Shown: positions 9,861-23,284 of the stretch, one piece after another | Layout of the letters: each line of letters opens with the position of its first letter | Numbering within the stretch: position 1 is the stretch's first letter | Assembly (NCBI RefSeq): GCF_029784165.1 | Contig: NC_073694.1 | Coordinates: forward strand, 39,475,006 to 39,539,005 | Length of the DNA stretch: 64,000 bases | Source: Wyeomyia smithii | Lineage: Eukaryota; Arthropoda; Insecta; Diptera; Culicidae | Direction: 5' to 3' | Notes under the pieces: model-generated | The model's database searches: none | What the model saw: only the letters and a program-made list of their open reading frames with translations | Told to the model about the DNA's origin: nothing | Position numbers and translations under genes: made by a program

Positions 9861-12129
9861 AGTCAAGCCAAGTGGAAACAATGTAGCTGCTGTCGACGTA
9901 CAGTGGTGCGTGTTCGCACACTACGCTGTGCGGCCGGGGATAAAATAATTCTGTACGCAAGAGTATATCACGATGTTGGATGTTGCATCCAATATGTGAT
10001 TACAACAACGGATTTTGACCACCAATGCTCTGATCGAACGACGAAGGTTGCCAAAGCTTGTGACACAATAATTGACATATTATTGAATAGTAGATAAGTA
10101 AAAAGTTCAGTTGAAATTCACTTTTTCTAGTTCAGTTTCGCAGATGTTTTCTCATCGTTTCAAAGTGGTTATTGTATTACTACCCCTGAACAGATATCAA
10201 ACACTGATGCCTTAATCGACAAGTAGAATATTGCGAAAGATTGTAATAGTATAATAATTAAAATATCTTCTCAACAAAAGTTGGGTTAAAAATCGAATAG
10301 ATGGCATTTGAACTGCAACCGTAGTGATTTTCATATCCATGTTTAAAAACTTCTTTCAAATTCCTAAAATTTGAAGTTGCATTGAGTTGCTGTCTTTTTG
10401 AATTTTACACTCTGGTTTTTCTCAGATAAATTCGAATTGTCAATAGGCTATTTAAAAGACAACAGAAAACCAATATGCTTCGTTATGATTTTTAAACAGA
10501 TAAACCAGATAGCTCGTTTAAGCTGTACTGATGGTTATATTTTTCCAAATAAATAAATTTAATTAAATAGAACAATCCTTTTTGCATTACCCGGTTGTGG
10601 TATAGAGAAAAACCAAATTATATGCATCTTGACGTTAGGTTTTAAATGTTCATATTCATATTTTTCGATTACAAAAATATTACATCAGCATCTGCAAGAA
10701 ACTATTTAGATACTAAAAATATAAACACAACCTTTCATTGCCGGACTTGTAATTGAACAACATTATGCAAACATCAGTTGGAGAGGTTAATGTTGTTTAT
10801 CAAACCGAGCTAGGTTTATTTTTGAAGGAAACAGATGACTTTCAAATATGGCATTTTGATGTTTGTTTTTTTTTCTTATTGGTATCTTAAAACTGATTTA
10901 TTTTTTTATGGTTCTGCTTAATGAATAATCGTTTCAATTGGCCTAAAATTAAAAAAAAAAAGAATGTTAACATGTTCATAAATTTCAATGTCAATTTCAA
11001 AATTTTTGTAAATCTAGATTTTCCACTAAAAATTACAGCTCTTTATCGTTACTTTTCCAACTAACTTGTAAAAACAGGATTTTTTTTTATGTGACATCTT
11101 TGCTAAACACTTGTAAGAAACTGACAATGATGCTGCTTTGGAATCGGTGAGTGAGCTTTATTTCACAAGCGCAATTGAAGATGAAAGGAAATTTACTTCC
11201 TACTAAATCGTTCTTAATTAAGACCTATATAAAAAATTGCCTTTTCGTGTGTTGAAGAAAATTGACTGCATTAGTATGAAAGGTATTCATTAATGTTAAA
11301 AACAGTATATTTTTTTCTTCTCAAATAGAGGTCTGCAAATAAATAATCAGCATTTTCTCAGTTGTCAAAGTCGAACCATGTTAAAAATAAACGCTTTTCT
11401 TTTTATGACTTTCTGTTGGCATATGATCTTAACAATATGTGGCCACCAATGAACTAGTTTTAGAATTGTAAATCGTGAGGGGTGTCGCTTGATGGATTTA
11501 GGCTCAAAAATCTGGAAGTATCCGGAACGCAAAGGGGACAGGTCAGCATGAAGCCTTTAACGACCTAGATACTTGATATGACCCTTCCGAGTAATTAGAG
11601 GTATAGCACGGTACTAAGTACTGCTTTGATCATGTATATTATATTACCGGAACTTGTTCCGGTCATATCTCCAGAACCGTCTTACTGATTCCGGTATTCC
11701 GTTTCGGCAACATAATGGACTAAATGCCTTTCTTCTGGTGGTTGTTGAGCTTGAATTGGTTGAAAGCAAAACAAGAAAACTATAAATTATGATTAAACAT
11801 AACCGCTCGTTTTTGGCTTATGTGTGCCAAAGTCGAACCGTACCAAAATTGAACCGTGCCGAACAGAGTCTTAATTCTCGAAATGAAATATAAAACTATC
11901 GTAGTCCTACGTCAAACATGCGGTCGTGTCTTGGATACCACCCTCGTACTATTTTTTTTACAGTGAAGGCATTGCTCCCGAAGTAACGCTACTTCTGTTA
12001 TTTTAGTTACCAAGGAAAAAAGGAAAATTCATGTTTGAATTGAGCATTTGCTTGATAGGGAACATCTGCTACAACTAATTCGACCGAGAAATATTGGTTA
12101 GATCAATTTATTTGTGATTTTATAACAAA
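9861..12129. other. non-coding AT-rich interval
   Basis: About 2.3 kb without a recognisable gene. Near 11500-11710 there are GGAAC/GTTCCGG-type motifs reminiscent of the Helitron-like internal repeats that follow. At 11897-11960 a block containing TGCGGTCGTGTCTTGGATAC recurs inverted near 24735-24765, so it is a dispersed repeat. Confidence 0.45.
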
Positions 12130-13614
12130 CTAGCTGACCCGGCATACTTCGTCTCGCCCATTTTTGTGCTCAATTTGATAAGTTTAAGCATTCCAAATTA
12201 ATTGATTCCTTGTGATTAGTTTATGGTATGCAAATACACGACTAATTGGCTATAAAATTTGATCGAAGTCAAAAGGCAAATCGTTTAAAATGATTGGTTT
12301 TATCAGAATGACAACATCCTCGGCTTTTGGCTTCTGTACATAACCTCTATTCTAAAAATATCCATATTGAGTAGTATTCAATCATTTTCAACGGTTTTTC
12401 TGGCATCAATCTGATTCCGGAAATATCCATATTGGGTGGCGTTCAGTAATTTTGTTGTTTTCCAGAAACTGAAAGTGGTCATCTTTGAATTCTAAATAGT
12501 GACCAGGGTCAATGTTTGACTTCAATGCATTATCTCGATTACGGAAACATTCATATTAAGTAATTTCGGTCTTTTCGGCTGTTTTTCCGAAACCGGAAGT
12601 CGCCATATTGGATTTCAAAATAGCATTTGGAGACAATTTCTGGCCACTGAGCGTCATTCTGGATTAAGAAACGCTCTTATTGGGTGTTATTTGGTCATTT
12701 TCAGCTGTTTACCACGAACCAAACGTTGCCATCTTACAAATCATAATGGTGTCTGTGGTAAATTTTTAGCTTCTGAATCCGGAGATACTCATAGTGGGTT
12801 GTATCAGGTCATTTTCGGCTGTTTTCCAGAAACCGTAAGTTGCCATCTTACAATTCAAAATGTTGTCTGAGGTCACCATGTGGCTCCCGTGCACCATTAC
12901 TATTCCGGAAATACCCATATTAGAAATCGGAAGTTTCTGGAGTCGAGTTTTGGTTCCTGTGCATCGACCCGATCATTGTAGGCTGTATTCCGGAAAACGT
13001 GGTTGAAATATCTGTTTAGCTTGTATGGGAGACCTGCCTTTCCTTCTAGAGTACGGAGGAGTATCAAACCACCATAGAAAATCATGTTCGATTTGTATAA
13101 AAGCCCTCCCACCCAGAAGTGGGAGGGGTGTTGAACCACCATTAAAATATTTTCTGACCCCAAAAAACCTCCACATGCTAAATCTGGTTCCATTTTCTCG
13201 ATTAATTCTGGAGTTGTAAAAAAAAATTGAGTTTCACTATTATAGACATAGGTGTTACCCCAAAGAATATTTACCTGCCAAATGTGGTTTCATTTATTTG
13301 GTTAGTTTTCGAAAGGTGCAGAAATTTGTGTTTCATTTGTATGGAATCCCTCCCTTCCAGAAGCGGAAAGGGTGTCGAACCAATATGGACATATTTGTAA
13401 CCCTAAAGACATCCATATGCCAAATTTGGTTCCATTTGCTTGGTTAGTTTTCGAGATGTGCAAAAAATTGTGTTTCATCTGTATGGGACCCCTCCATTCC
13501 AGCAAAGGGAGGGGTCTCGAACTATCTTAGTCAGAATTTCACGTCGATTGGTTCAGTAGTTTCCAAGCCTATATTGATCACGCAGACAGAACTGCATTTT
13601 TATATGTTAAAAGA
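12130..13614 (-). mobile_element. Helitron-like non-autonomous element (TC...CTAG)
   Basis: On the minus strand the element ends ...GCCGGGTCAGCTAG followed by T (plus strand starts CTAGCTGACCCGGC at 12130), and begins TCTTTTAACATATAAAAATG after an A (right edge 13614). A TC 5' end, a CTRR 3' end, a nearby GC-rich palindrome and insertion between A and T are Helitron hallmarks. The interior is a series of diverged repeats of roughly 130-150 bp containing motifs like AACCGGAAGTCGCCAT and CCGGAAATACCCATAT. There is no Rep/helicase ORF. A CTAGCTGACCCGGC-type head occurs in many arthropod repeats (from memory). Confidence 0.6.
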
Positions 13615-13956
13615 TAGTTCAATCGATTACCGTGACGGTAGCCACCAGACGAGCGTACTTCTATTTGTATTCAATTTTCGGTGGTAGCTTTTAAAAGATA
13701 ATTATAAAAAAAAATGTCGAGATTCACATTGCTGTCATATTATCGTTGTTCATTGCGCCTTCTGCGATCTCATTTCTTCGTTGTATGGAAATTCTATTTT
13801 CGTGAATTCCACCATTTTCCTTTGAATTTTCCTAGTTTTCTCGCCGTAACAATTTGCCTTGGATGAGGACGAACACAACAAAACAAAGCCAGCTCAAATC
13901 AGCCGCTCCGTTGTAAAGTTATGGGCGGTCGCACATATATGTTACTTTATTTTATA
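13615..13956. other. short spacer between Helitron-like elements
   Basis: AT-rich, no ORF and no clear repeat structure. Confidence 0.4.
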
Positions 13957-16193
13957 CTAGCTGAACGTTCCCGGCGATGCTCGGGATCAAAAGTTTCAAA
14001 ATTAAAAATCAATTTCTATGGTTCATTGCATTATTAGCACAGCTCACTTCAAAAATATTTCACATCTTATACGTCCAACATCACTTCAAGTACTTTAACA
14101 TTCTGAGAACGCACAGAACGGGAATACCCATATTGGATTGCATTTTGGGGATGTTTTACAGAAACTGTAAATCGCGGGTTTCAAAATGACATATGGAGTT
14201 TGGAAGTTTCGGAAGTATTGAACTGGTTGGCCAAATACCACTTAAGATTATTTTCCTGAAACCAGAAGTCATTATTTTGGAAAATGTTGTGTAGGGTCAT
14301 CACAGTTTCGAATATACCACACTCGGGTGATAACCGGATATTCGTCAATCGTTCAAAGTAAATCCTCTTTTTATGTAACTTTCAGAAAAAAGAAATCAAA
14401 GTAAGAAGAATTTAGCGTAACCATTCATGCTTAGTTCTCCTCTATAATCATATCTAAAGAGATAACATTTGAATTCTTATAACGAAAATATTTGTTGGTG
14501 TCCAAGGAACACGTCTGAGAAGAAGTTAACGTTTTAATCCACATAACTACGTAGAAATATAAAAAAAGATTAAACCAATGAAATGGGGCCTTTCTTCCAG
14601 TCAAATGTCCCAAAATCTAGTTTTAGAAAAAGTAAAAAAGTTTTTCGAATCCCGTAATGTGATACTATTCACAAAACTACGAAAACTTCAGAAATGTAAT
14701 TTTTTTCTGCTAGACTCGCACCAAATTAAAACATAAATTCTTCTGCAAGAAAATATTTGCAGATGTTGAAGGAACGACGAACATTTTATTGAAAAAAAAA
14801 TTACAGGCGAACTAAGCTCATGCTAAAAAGTCAAAATTTTGCATGTATTATTTGTATAATATATATAAATTTCAAAAAGAGCAATTCAATGTGTTTTTCT
14901 GTATGCAGAAAATCATCTTCAAAATATGTAGTTTTTAAAGTAATATCTTAACTTTTAGCAATAAGATACCTATTATTTTTCCTCAAATGTCTTTTCTGAA
15001 CATTAACAAACATTTCAATGAAGAACAATTACATATTATAGCTTTGAATTTCGATTTAGAGGCAAATTGAGTTCAAATATTCATGGATTTGCTCGTTCAT
15101 CGTAGTGTTGTGAATAATATCTCAATTTTCAGTAATCAAAAATCTGTTATTTTTACTCAAACGTCTTTCCTGAACATAATCAAACACTCTAAAGGAACAA
15201 AATCATATATCATAGCTTTGAATTTGGATTTAAAGACAAATTGAACCAAAATATTCATGATATTGCATGTTCTACTTAGTTTTGTGAATAATATCTCTAT
15301 TTTCGGTTATCAGATAACTTTTATTTCTTCTCGAATGTCATTCCTGAATATCAACGAACATTTTATTGAAAAAAATCACATGTCATCGCCTTGAATTCTG
15401 ATTTAGAGACAAATTGAGCCTAAAAAATTATGGTTATGTGGTTTTGTGGAAAATATTTAAATCTACTATATAAAAATGGAATTCCGTAACGCTTGATCTT
15501 ATTGATATTATTCCCTCAGTCTCTGAGGTGTACAGAACTCATCATCATTTTGAATCGTTCTAAATCAAAAATAATGAGCGGTGACATGTAGGTTTTTTAA
15601 CATGAAAATGTTCGCTGATGTTCAGGAAAGACATTTGAGAAAAAAAAATTGGTATCTAATTACTAAAACTTGAGATATTATTCACAAAACTACGTAAAAT
15701 ATGCAAAATTATGACTTTCTGTGCTAAATTTGCCTCTAAATCAAAATTCAAAGCGTTGACATATGATTTTTTTTTCACTAACATGTTTTTTAATGTTCAG
15801 GAGAGCCATTTGAGGAAAAATAATTAGTATCTGATCACTAAAACTTGAGATATTATTCACAAAACTACGTAAAACATGCGAAAATATGATTTTTTATACT
15901 TAATTCGTCTCCAAATCAAAAATCAAAGCGATGATATGTGATTCTTTTTTCATTGAAGTGTTCGTTGATGTTTAAGAAAGACATTTGAGAAAAAATAACA
16001 GGTATCTGTTTGGTAATCAAACTCGAGATATACTTCACAAAACTACGTGATACATGCAAAATCATGACTTTTATGCTGAATTTGCCTTTAAATCAATCGA
16101 AGCAGTAATCTGTGATTTTTACTTTAATAAAATGTTCATTGTGTTAAGGAAACATATTTCAGGGAAAAATAATAGTTATCTGATCATTTGAAA
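13957..16193. repeat. tandem duplicate (2237 bp) of half-elements from the adjacent nested Helitron pair
   Basis: This block is almost identical to 16194-18431. It consists of a minus-oriented 3' half (CTAG terminus at 13957, ending at 15461) joined directly to a plus-oriented 5' half (TCTACTATATAAAAATGG at 15462, ending at TTTGAAA, 16193). Neither half is complete, so it is best read as a duplication of part of the nested structure next to it. Diagnostic differences (for example GAACGCACAG shared with 16.3 kb but GAAAGCAG-type at 19.78 kb) group it with the 16194-18431 block. Confidence 0.75.
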
Positions 16194-19100
16194 CTAGCTG
16201 AACGTTCCCGGCGATGCTCGGGATCAAAAGTTTCAAAATTAAAAATCATTTTCTATGGTTCATTGCATTTTTAGCACAGCTCACTTCAAAAATATTTCAC
16301 ATCTTATACGTCCAACATCACTTCAAGTACTTTAACATTCTGAGAACGCACAGAACGGGAATACCCATATTGGATTGCATTTTGGGGATGTTTTACAGAA
16401 ACTGTAAATCGCGGGTTTCAAAATGACATATGGAGTTTGGAAGTTTCGGAAGTATTGAACTGGTTGGCCAAATACCACTTAAGATTATTTTCCTGAAACC
16501 AGAAGTCATTATTTTGGAAAATGTTGTGTAGGGTCATCACAGTTTCGAATATACCACACTCGGGTGATAACCGGATATTCGTCAATCGTTCAAAGTAAAT
16601 CCTCTTTTTATGTAACTTTCAGAAAAAAGAAATCAAAGTAAGAAGAATTTAGCGTAACCATTCATGCTTAGTTCTCCTCTATAATCATATCTAAAGAGAT
16701 AACATTTGAATTCTTATAACGAAAATATTTGTTGGTGTCCAAGGAACACGTCTGAGAAGAAGTTAACGTTTTAATCCACATAACTACGTAGAAATATAAA
16801 AAAAGATTAAACCAATGAAATGGGGCCTTTCTTCCAGTCAAATGTCCCAAAATCTAGTTTTAGAAAAAGTAAAAAAGTTTTTCGAATCCCGTAATGTGAT
16901 ACTATTCACAAAACTACGAAAACTTCAGAAATGTAATTTTTTTCTGCTAGACTCGCACCAAATTAAAACATAAATTCTTCTGCAAGAAAATATTTGCAGA
17001 TGTTGAAGGAACGACGAACATTTTATTGAAAAAAAAAATTACAGGCGAACTAAGCTCATGCTAAAAAGTCAAAATTTTGTATGTATTATTTGTATAATAT
17101 ATATAAATTTCAAAAAGAGCAATTCAATGTGTTTTTCTGTATGCAGAAAATCATCTTCAAAATATGTAGTTTTTAAAGTAATATCTTAACTTTTAGCAAT
17201 AAGATACCTATTATTTTTCCTCAAATGTCTTTTCTGAACATTAACAAACATTTCAATGAAGAACAATTACATATTATAGCTTTGAATTTCGATTTAGAGG
17301 CAAATTGAGTTCAAATATTCATGGATTTGCTCGTTCATCGTAGTGTTGTGAATAATATCTCAATTTTCAGTAATCAAAAATCTGTTATTTTTACTCAAAC
17401 GTCTTTCCTGAACATAATCAAACACTCTAAAGGAACAAAATCATATATCATAGCTTTGAATTTGGATTTAAAGACAAATTGAACCAAAATATTCATGATA
17501 TTGCATGTTCTACTTAGTTTTGTGAATAATATCTCTATTTTCGGTTATCAGATAACTTTTATTTCTTCTCGAATGTCATTCCTGAATATCAACGAACATT
17601 TTATTGAAAAAAATCACATGTCATCGCCTTGAATTCTGATTTAGAGACAAATTGAGCCTAAAAAATTATGGTTATGTGGTTTTGTGGAAAATATTTAAAT
17701 CTACTATATAAAAATGGAATTCCGTAACGCTTGATCTTATTGATATTATTCCCTCAGTCTCTGAGGTGTACAGAACTCATCATCATTTTGAATCGTTCTA
17801 AATCAAAAATAATGAGCGGTGACATGTAGGTTTTTTAACATGAAAATGTTCGCTGATGTTCAGGAAAGACATTTGAGAAAAAAAAATTGGTATCTAATTA
17901 CTAAAACTTGAGATATTATTCACAAAACTACGTAAAATATGCAAAATTATGACTTTCTGTGCTAAATTTGCCTCTAAATCAAAATTCAAAGCGTTGACAT
18001 ATGATTTTTTTTTCACTAACATGTTTTTTAATGTTCAGGAGAGCCATTTGAGGAAAAATAATTAGTATCTGATCACTAAAACTTGAGATATTATTCACAA
18101 AACTACGTAAAACATGCGAAAATATGATTTTTTATACTTAATTCGTCTCCAAATCAAAAATCAAAGCGATGATATGTGATTCTTTTTTCATTGAAGTGTT
18201 CGTTGATGTTTAAGAAAGACATTTGAGAAAAAATAACAGGTATCTGTTTGGTAATCAAACTCGAGATATACTTCACAAAACTACGTGATACATGCAAAAT
18301 CATGACTTTTATGCTGAATTTGCCTTTAAATCAATCGAAGCAGTAATCTGTGATTTTTACTTTAATAAAATGTTCATTGTGTTAAGGAAACATATTTCAG
18401 GGAAAAATAATAGTTATCTGATTATTTGAAATTTAAATATTTTCCACAAAACCACATAACCATAATTTTTTAGGCTCAATTTGTCTCTAAATCAGAATTC
18501 AAGGCGATGACATGTGATTTTTTTCAATAAAATGTTCGTTGATATTCAGGAATGACATTCGAGAAGAAATAAAAGTTATCTGATAACCGAAAATAGAGAT
18601 ATTATTCACAAAACTAAGTAGAACATGCAATATCATGAATATTTTGGTTCAATTTGTCTTTAAATCCAAATTCAAAGCTATGATATATGATTTTGTTCCT
18701 TTAGAGTGTTTGATTATGTTCAGGAAAGACGTTTGAGTAAAAATAACAGATTTTTGATTACTGAAAATTGGGATATTATTCACAACACTACGATGAACGA
18801 GCAAATCCATGAATATTTGAACTCAATTTGCCTCTAAATCGAAATTCAAAGCTATAATATGTAATTGTTCTTCATTGAAATGTTTGTTAATGTTCAGAAA
18901 AGACATTTGAGGAAAAATAATAGGTATCTTATTGCTAAAAGTTAAGATATTACTTTAAAAACTACATATTTTGAAGATGATTTTCTGCATACAGAAAAAC
19001 ACATTGAATTGCTCTTTTTGAAATTTATATATATTATACAAATAATACATACAAAATTTTGACTTTTTAGCATGAGCTTAGTTCGCCTGTAATTTTTTTT

Positions 19101-20667
19101 TTCAATAAAATGTTCGTCGTTCCTTCAACATCTGCAAATATTTTCTTGCAGAAGAATTTATGTTTTAATTTGGTGCGAGTCTAGCAGAAAAAAATTACAT
19201 TTCTGAAGTTTTCGTAGTTTTGTGAATAGTATCACATTACGGGATTCGAAAAACTTTTTTACTTTTTCTAAAACTAGATTTTGGGACATTTGACTGGAAG
19301 AAAGGCCCCATTTCATTGGTTTAATCTTTTTTTATATTTCTACGTAGTTATGTGGATTAAAACGTTAACTTCTTCTCAGACGTGTTCCTTGGACACCAAC
19401 AAATATTTTCGTTATAAGAATTCAAATGTTATCTCTTTAGATATGATTATAGAGGAGAACTAAGCATGAATGGTTACGCTAAATTCTTCTTACTTTGATT
19501 TCTTTTTTCTGAAAGTTACATAAAAAGAGGATTTACTTTGAACGATTGACGAATATCCGGTTATCACCCGAGTGTGGTATATTCGAAACTGTGATGACCC
19601 TACACAACATTTTCCAAAATAATGACTTCTGGTTTCAGGAAAATAATCTAAAGTGGTATTTGGCCAACCAGTTCAATACTTCCGAAACTTCCAAACTCCA
19701 TATGTCATTTTGAAACCCGCGATTTACAGTTTCTGTAAAACATCCCCAAAATGCAATCCAATATGGGTATTCCCGTTCTGCTTTCTCAGAATGTTAAAGT
19801 ACTTGAAGTGATGTTGGACGTATAAGATGTGAAATATTTTTGAAGTGAGCTGTGCTAATAATGCAATGAACCATAGAAAATGATTTTTAATTTTGAAACT
19901 TTTGATCCCGAGCATCGCCGGGAACGTTCAGCTAGTTTCAAATGATCAGATAACTATTATTTTTCCCTGAAATATGTTTCCTTAACACAATGAACATTTT
20001 ATTAAAGTAAAAATCACAGATTACTGCTTCGATTGATTTAAAGGCAAATTCAGCATAAAAGTCATGATTTTGCATGTATCACGTAGTTTTGTGAAGTATA
20101 TCTCGAGTTTGATTACCAAACAGATACCTGTTATTTTTTCTCAAATGTCTTTCTTAAACATCAACGAACACTTCAATGAAAAAAGAATCACATATCATCG
20201 CTTTGATTTTTGATTTGGAGACGAATTAAGTATAAAAAATCATATTTTCGCATGTTTTACGTAGTTTTGTGAATAATAGCTCAAGTTTTAGTGATCAGAT
20301 ACTAATTATTTTTCCTCAAATGGCTCTCCTGAACATTAAAAAACATGTTAGTGAAAAAAAAATCATATGTCAACGCTTTGAATTTTGATTTAGAGGCAAA
20401 TTTAGCACAGAAAGTCATAATTTTGCATATTTTACGTAGTTTTGTGAATAATATCTCAAGTTTTAGTAATTAGATACCAATTTTTTTTTCTCAAATGTCT
20501 TTCCTGAACATCAGCGAACATTTTCATGTTAAAAAACCTACATGTCACCGCTCATTATTTTTGATTTAGAACGATTCAAAATGATGATGAGTTCTGTACA
20601 CCTCAGAGACTGAGGGAATAATATCAATAAGATCAAGCGTTCCGGAATTCCATTTTTATATAGTAGA
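16194..20667 (-). mobile_element. Helitron-like element interrupted by an inverted copy of itself
   Basis: The minus-strand element has its 3' end at 16194 (GTTCAGCTAG, then T after the tandem copy) and its 5' TC at 20667 (TCTACTATATAAAAATGG read on the minus strand, preceded by A). Removing the insertion at 17700-19935 restores about 2.24 kb. The interior carries diverged tandem sub-repeats of about 175 bp, recognisable by ACATTTGAG, ATATTATTCACAAAACTACG and CAAATTGAGCC-like motifs. No transposase or helicase frame is present, so the element is non-autonomous. Confidence 0.7.
17700..19935 (+). mobile_element. complete Helitron-like element inserted into the centre of its twin
   Basis: The plus-strand element begins TCTACTATATAAAAATGG after A17699 and ends GAACGTTCAGCTAG before T19936, giving a 2236 bp unit inserted between A and T without a target duplication. 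The terminal CCCG...CGGG palindrome lies about 10-25 bp from the CTAG end. Its two halves are the reverse complements of the flanking halves of the host element, which creates inverted arms of about 1.5 kb and 0.73 kb. It has the same internal sub-repeats as the host copy and no coding capacity. Confidence 0.72.
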
Positions 20668-21802
20668 TTATATAGTAGAAGAAAAAGAAGATATAAGAAG
20701 ATGCCTGGGTCATATCGTTCATGAATGTTTTTTTTGCGCGATGAGTGCCGCGTTTTTTAACAATTGATCAACAAGATCAAAGTGTCAAACTTTCGACGAA
20801 GATTGTGGCATTGATCCATTACTAAACTCCTTAACAAGTGACTGTGCAGTCTTGATGGAACAGCTCTTCACTTTTAGGGCAATAGTTCCCAAGCGGCCAT
20901 TCGCGGACGGCCAGGGAGCTGCGAATGCAGTGGTAAATTTGACCGGTGATTAAAATTTCTTTCCATATACTTCCGTGCGAGCGGATTTTCAACCCTTCCG
21001 CGAATTGAGAACAAGATATGAAACAAATTAGACGTGCAGGGCGATATAAAATAGGGTTTGCAATATTCCAGGGAATTGATTTCCTGGGGAACGGGAATGA
21101 AAAATCTCTTTTCCAAGGAAATCCCGGGATCCGGGAATGGAAGAAAAATTCTTAGCAAAAATGGAATTTCAAATAAAGTTTATTAATAAGAGGTAACAAA
21201 AAATCATTAAAAAAAATTCATTATCAAATGAAACTATTTTAAAAAAGGTAAAAACAAAACAAAACATATTCAAGTTCACATCAGAAATTCTCGATCGAGT
21301 TTTGTTGCAAATATTTGCAGAAGAGGAGATTTCAGAGTTTTCATGTAGTCAAACAATCACTTCAGGTCCAATGACAGACAGAAAATTTTTTTGACAAGTA
21401 ATTGAAGCGAATAATATTGACCGTCATTTTAAGCAAATATTTACTTCGTATAATGCTTACTTTAAGGCTGCTATACATTTTGACGACGTCAGTTTCGAGT
21501 TTTGATATTATGTTTAGTTTTATTGCATAGTGAATCTTGCGCAATTTTTCGAGGAACTCGTGAATCCCGGGATCCTGGGAATCAATATTTCTGTTCCCGG
21601 GATTGCAAACAAGACTGACGAAAACAGTTTCGTATTAGGTATAAAACTTGCATCCGTGAATCGTTTTTGCTTTGCAAAGGAAGCCGTGGAGCTCTTTGTT
21701 CTAAGCATAAGAGATCGCGAAGACAAACAGGTTGAAAACCAACCCCTCCTCCCCCCTCTCCCCCCCGAAGTCTCTTCATTACTGCCAACTGTGTCCCGTT
21801 AA
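20668..21802. other. non-coding interval with CCCGGG-rich palindromes
   Basis: Two clusters at about 21080-21140 and 21565-21605 share ATCCCGGGATCC-like palindromic motifs in opposite arrangement, which suggests the ends of an unrecognised repeat of about 0.5 kb. A C-rich run occurs near 21745-21765. No gene is supported. Confidence 0.4.
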
Positions 21803-21898
21803 CTCTATACAGATAACGTTAAAATATTTGCGATGATAAATGCCAATCCCGAATATCTGGAGCTACAACATCTGATCGAACAGTTCGAGCTGAACTGA
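21803..21898 (+). pseudogene. LINE reverse-transcriptase fragment with altered active site
   Basis: The 31-codon frame LYTDNVKIFAMINANPEYLE... matches the region around the catalytic YADD box of jockey-like reverse transcriptases (usual form LYADDVKIF). Here the box reads YTDN, so an essential aspartate is lost. It stops after FELN. Sequence up to about 22070 may be more of the same decayed element, but is out of frame. Confidence 0.55.
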
Positions 21899-22410
21899 GT
21901 TCCTGCGCTTCAAATGGTGGTTTGACAACCTGGAAGGAACAGCAACATGGCTCCGGTCTTCACAAGTTTCTATCTCACGCCTCCACGAGTCACATGGCCA
22001 TAACCAACCTTCTTTCGGCGTCAGAAGAAATACTCCGCCAACTCGAGCATCCATTCATCATGGAGGTGCGGCTCAAACAGCGTCTGACTGGCATCCAGCG
22101 GCTCTTCCCCGGAAGCTACAGTTATAGATGGCAGCTCCACCACAGTCATAGGAGGCCTTGAGCCCTCTCCAAAACCTTAGAATCGTTACAAAAGCCGACA
22201 GACAGAGAGTACGGCTTGATTTTACGGCAACGACCAGATGCAGAATACGGATTTGAAAACGCATTATTTTTATCTTAATCAAAAAAATCTGAACACCTCG
22301 CATTTTGAAGATGCGTTTGGTTTGATTTTTTTAAGTTTCCTTTTGCTCGCGCGTCACGGAAATCCGAACTACTCACACGCCAAATTCGCAAAATTAATAA
22401 AGTAATAAAA

Positions 22411-22692
22411 GTGTTTGGAAAACATTTGTCGCTTGTCAGGAAGACAGGATCGGGAGGAAAGCGAAATCCGAAGGCCGCAAAAACGAAGAAAAGATTGGCC
22501 AGCAGCATCAAGCGTAATTCCAAACTTTCCGTCCGAGATGTCACAAACAAACCGGCAGTGTCGTCTATAAGTGTAAATCGAACTGAAAATGGACAATTGA
22601 CTTACAACCAGGTTGTGACTCCAAATCGTGACAATAAGCAAAAAAAGTCGGCCAGACAACGATCGCCAATTGTACGTGAAGACGCTGACTAG
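22411..22692 (+). pseudogene. mariner-like (DD37E/ITmD37E-type) transposase, N-terminal fragment
   Basis: The frame contains RNSKLSVRDVTNK, the helix-turn-helix region, and later TPNRDNKQKKSARQRSP, corresponding to the linker with the PNRDEKQ motif in the transposase at 40642-41492. The recognition helix region is decayed and the catalytic domain is missing. It is a truncated non-functional copy. Confidence 0.6.
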
Positions 22693-23284
22693 GTTTTATT
22701 GCGTGTGACAGGCACATCCCTGTTACGAACGTCATCCCCATACGATTTGCTTGAAGTCGTTTTTCTCTGGCTCTCTGGCTCGATTATACGTCAAAAGGCT
22801 GTCAGAGCTTGCGAAACAGTCGAATAAGCTCCGTCCATGCAAGATCAACTGTTGCTGCAAGTGGTGTGTAGAAATGCAAAACGCGAAAAACGACTGTTTT
22901 GTTTTGAACGTTTAATGGATTTTGTGTAGGATATAAATGGCCACGTTCAAACATGTTTCAACATGTTCTGGTGAGCCCTACATTCAATATAGTTAGAACC
23001 ACGCAAAAAATCCGTACAGCAACACAACACGCGGCACAATGAACGGAGCTTAAAATCATATTTTCAGCACTAGCGCCATCATCGTCGGCGGCGGCTTAAG
23101 GAAACGGTTGTCATGATATCGATCTGGTGACAGGATGATTAAACTTACGGCAAGACAGACTTTAAACAGCCTCCTGGGATGAATATTATGCAGCAGTTGG
23201 AAGAGGAGTGATCACAAAGATTTTACAACACATTGAGCTGTTGAAATTTACAAAGAAATATCTCGTGTGGCAGGCTTTCTGCTA
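22693..23284. other. non-coding interval
   Basis: No gene or clear repeat end is visible before the TA at 23283-23284 that flanks the next element. Confidence 0.4.

Noticed and set aside
13977..19915. Repeated 60-70 codon frames in the Helitron-like copies
   Set aside because: They recur only because the DNA is duplicated; they contain no Rep, helicase or other known motif.
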